Below, piece by piece: positions 23,149-23,178 of a DNA stretch of 23,178 bases. Position numbers and translations under genes: made by a program. Origin of the DNA: Candidatus Accumulibacter propinquus (GTDB lineage: Bacteria > Pseudomonadota > Gammaproteobacteria > Burkholderiales > Rhodocyclaceae). The notes under the pieces were generated by a model. It saw nothing but the letters and a program-made list of their open reading frames with translations. It did not search any database and had not been told where the DNA came from. The stretch is from NCBI GenBank assembly GCA_016714935.1, contig JADKBU010000041.1, forward strand, positions 1-23,178, written 5' to 3'. Position 1 is the first letter of the stretch; each line of letters opens with the position of its first letter.

Positions 23149-23178
23149 TCGCCAACCTCAAATCGTATGCGGAGTACA
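23145..23178 (+). CDS. hsdS: First codons of type I RM specificity subunit (hsdS), cut by window end
   Basis: ATG 23145 overlaps the stop of the DUF1016 gene (ATGA) and opens M-I-A-N-L-K-S-Y-A-E-Y to the window edge. Type I specificity subunits commonly begin M-I-A-x-L-K-P-Y, and the gene order hsdM, DUF1016, hsdS is common. Only eleven codons are visible, so the call rests mainly on context. Confidence 0.65.
   Translation, partial: MIANLKSYAEY

Noticed and set aside
1..23178. CRISPR arrays, tRNA or rRNA genes, insertion sequences or phage attachment sites
   Set aside because: No regularly spaced repeats, cloverleaf candidates, transposase motifs or terminal repeats were seen on reading both strands; a covariance-model scan was not possible here.

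Overview
The window is GC-rich, densely coded DNA from a betaproteobacterium. Gene content (LytS/LytTR pyruvate sensing, CstA family, MobA, glutaryl-CoA dehydrogenase, Tll0287-like heme domains, Ser/Thr kinase, type I RM) and codon bias would fit Rhodocyclales such as the Accumulibacter/Dechloromonas group. That assignment is inference; no rRNA or marker gene is present. Almost every gene is intact, with one striking exception (hsdM).

Layout: (1) Positions 1-241, minus strand: the start of a MarC/YhgN-type membrane protein cut by the window edge. (2) Positions 477-6627, plus strand: a complete pyruvate-sensing and uptake locus, with LytS-type kinase (btsS), LytTR regulator (btsR), an intergenic region carrying phased direct repeats, the CstA/BtsT transporter, its tiny YbdD/YjiX partner (TTG start) and a YjiA/CobW GTPase. 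In E. coli these genes lie at two separate loci (recalled). (3) Positions 6696-8982: a secreted c-type heme protein (DUF3365/Tll0287-like), a PP2C phosphatase and mobA. (4) Positions 9035-10198, minus strand: a CaiB/AMACR-family enzyme. (5) Positions 10426-12660: a REC-DUF3369-GGDEF-EAL protein with a degenerate GGDEF site and an intact EAL site. (6) Positions 12831-15199: a three-gene polar amino acid ABC importer with a strong hairpin after the binding-protein gene. (7) Positions 15262-15399: a 45-residue four-cysteine protein. (8) Positions 15418-16602, minus strand: glutaryl-CoA dehydrogenase. (9) Positions 16899-19984: a membrane DUF3365 heme sensor that ends after HAMP, followed by a Ser/Thr kinase fused to a degenerate class III cyclase homology domain and two C-terminal RHIGP repeats. 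(10) Positions 20027-23178: a type I restriction-modification operon with a broken hsdM, a DUF1016/YhcG nuclease gene and the first codons of hsdS.

The most interesting theme is a possible heme/redox to Ser/Thr phosphorylation circuit. Two DUF3365 heme proteins each lie directly upstream of one half of a kinase/phosphatase pair, about 9 kb apart. The kinase architecture (kinase, dead cyclase, duplicated helical repeat) looks unusual. The second point of interest is hsdM, which has lost its SAM-binding segment and carries two further single-base frameshifts while its neighbours stay open and keep ATGA overlaps.
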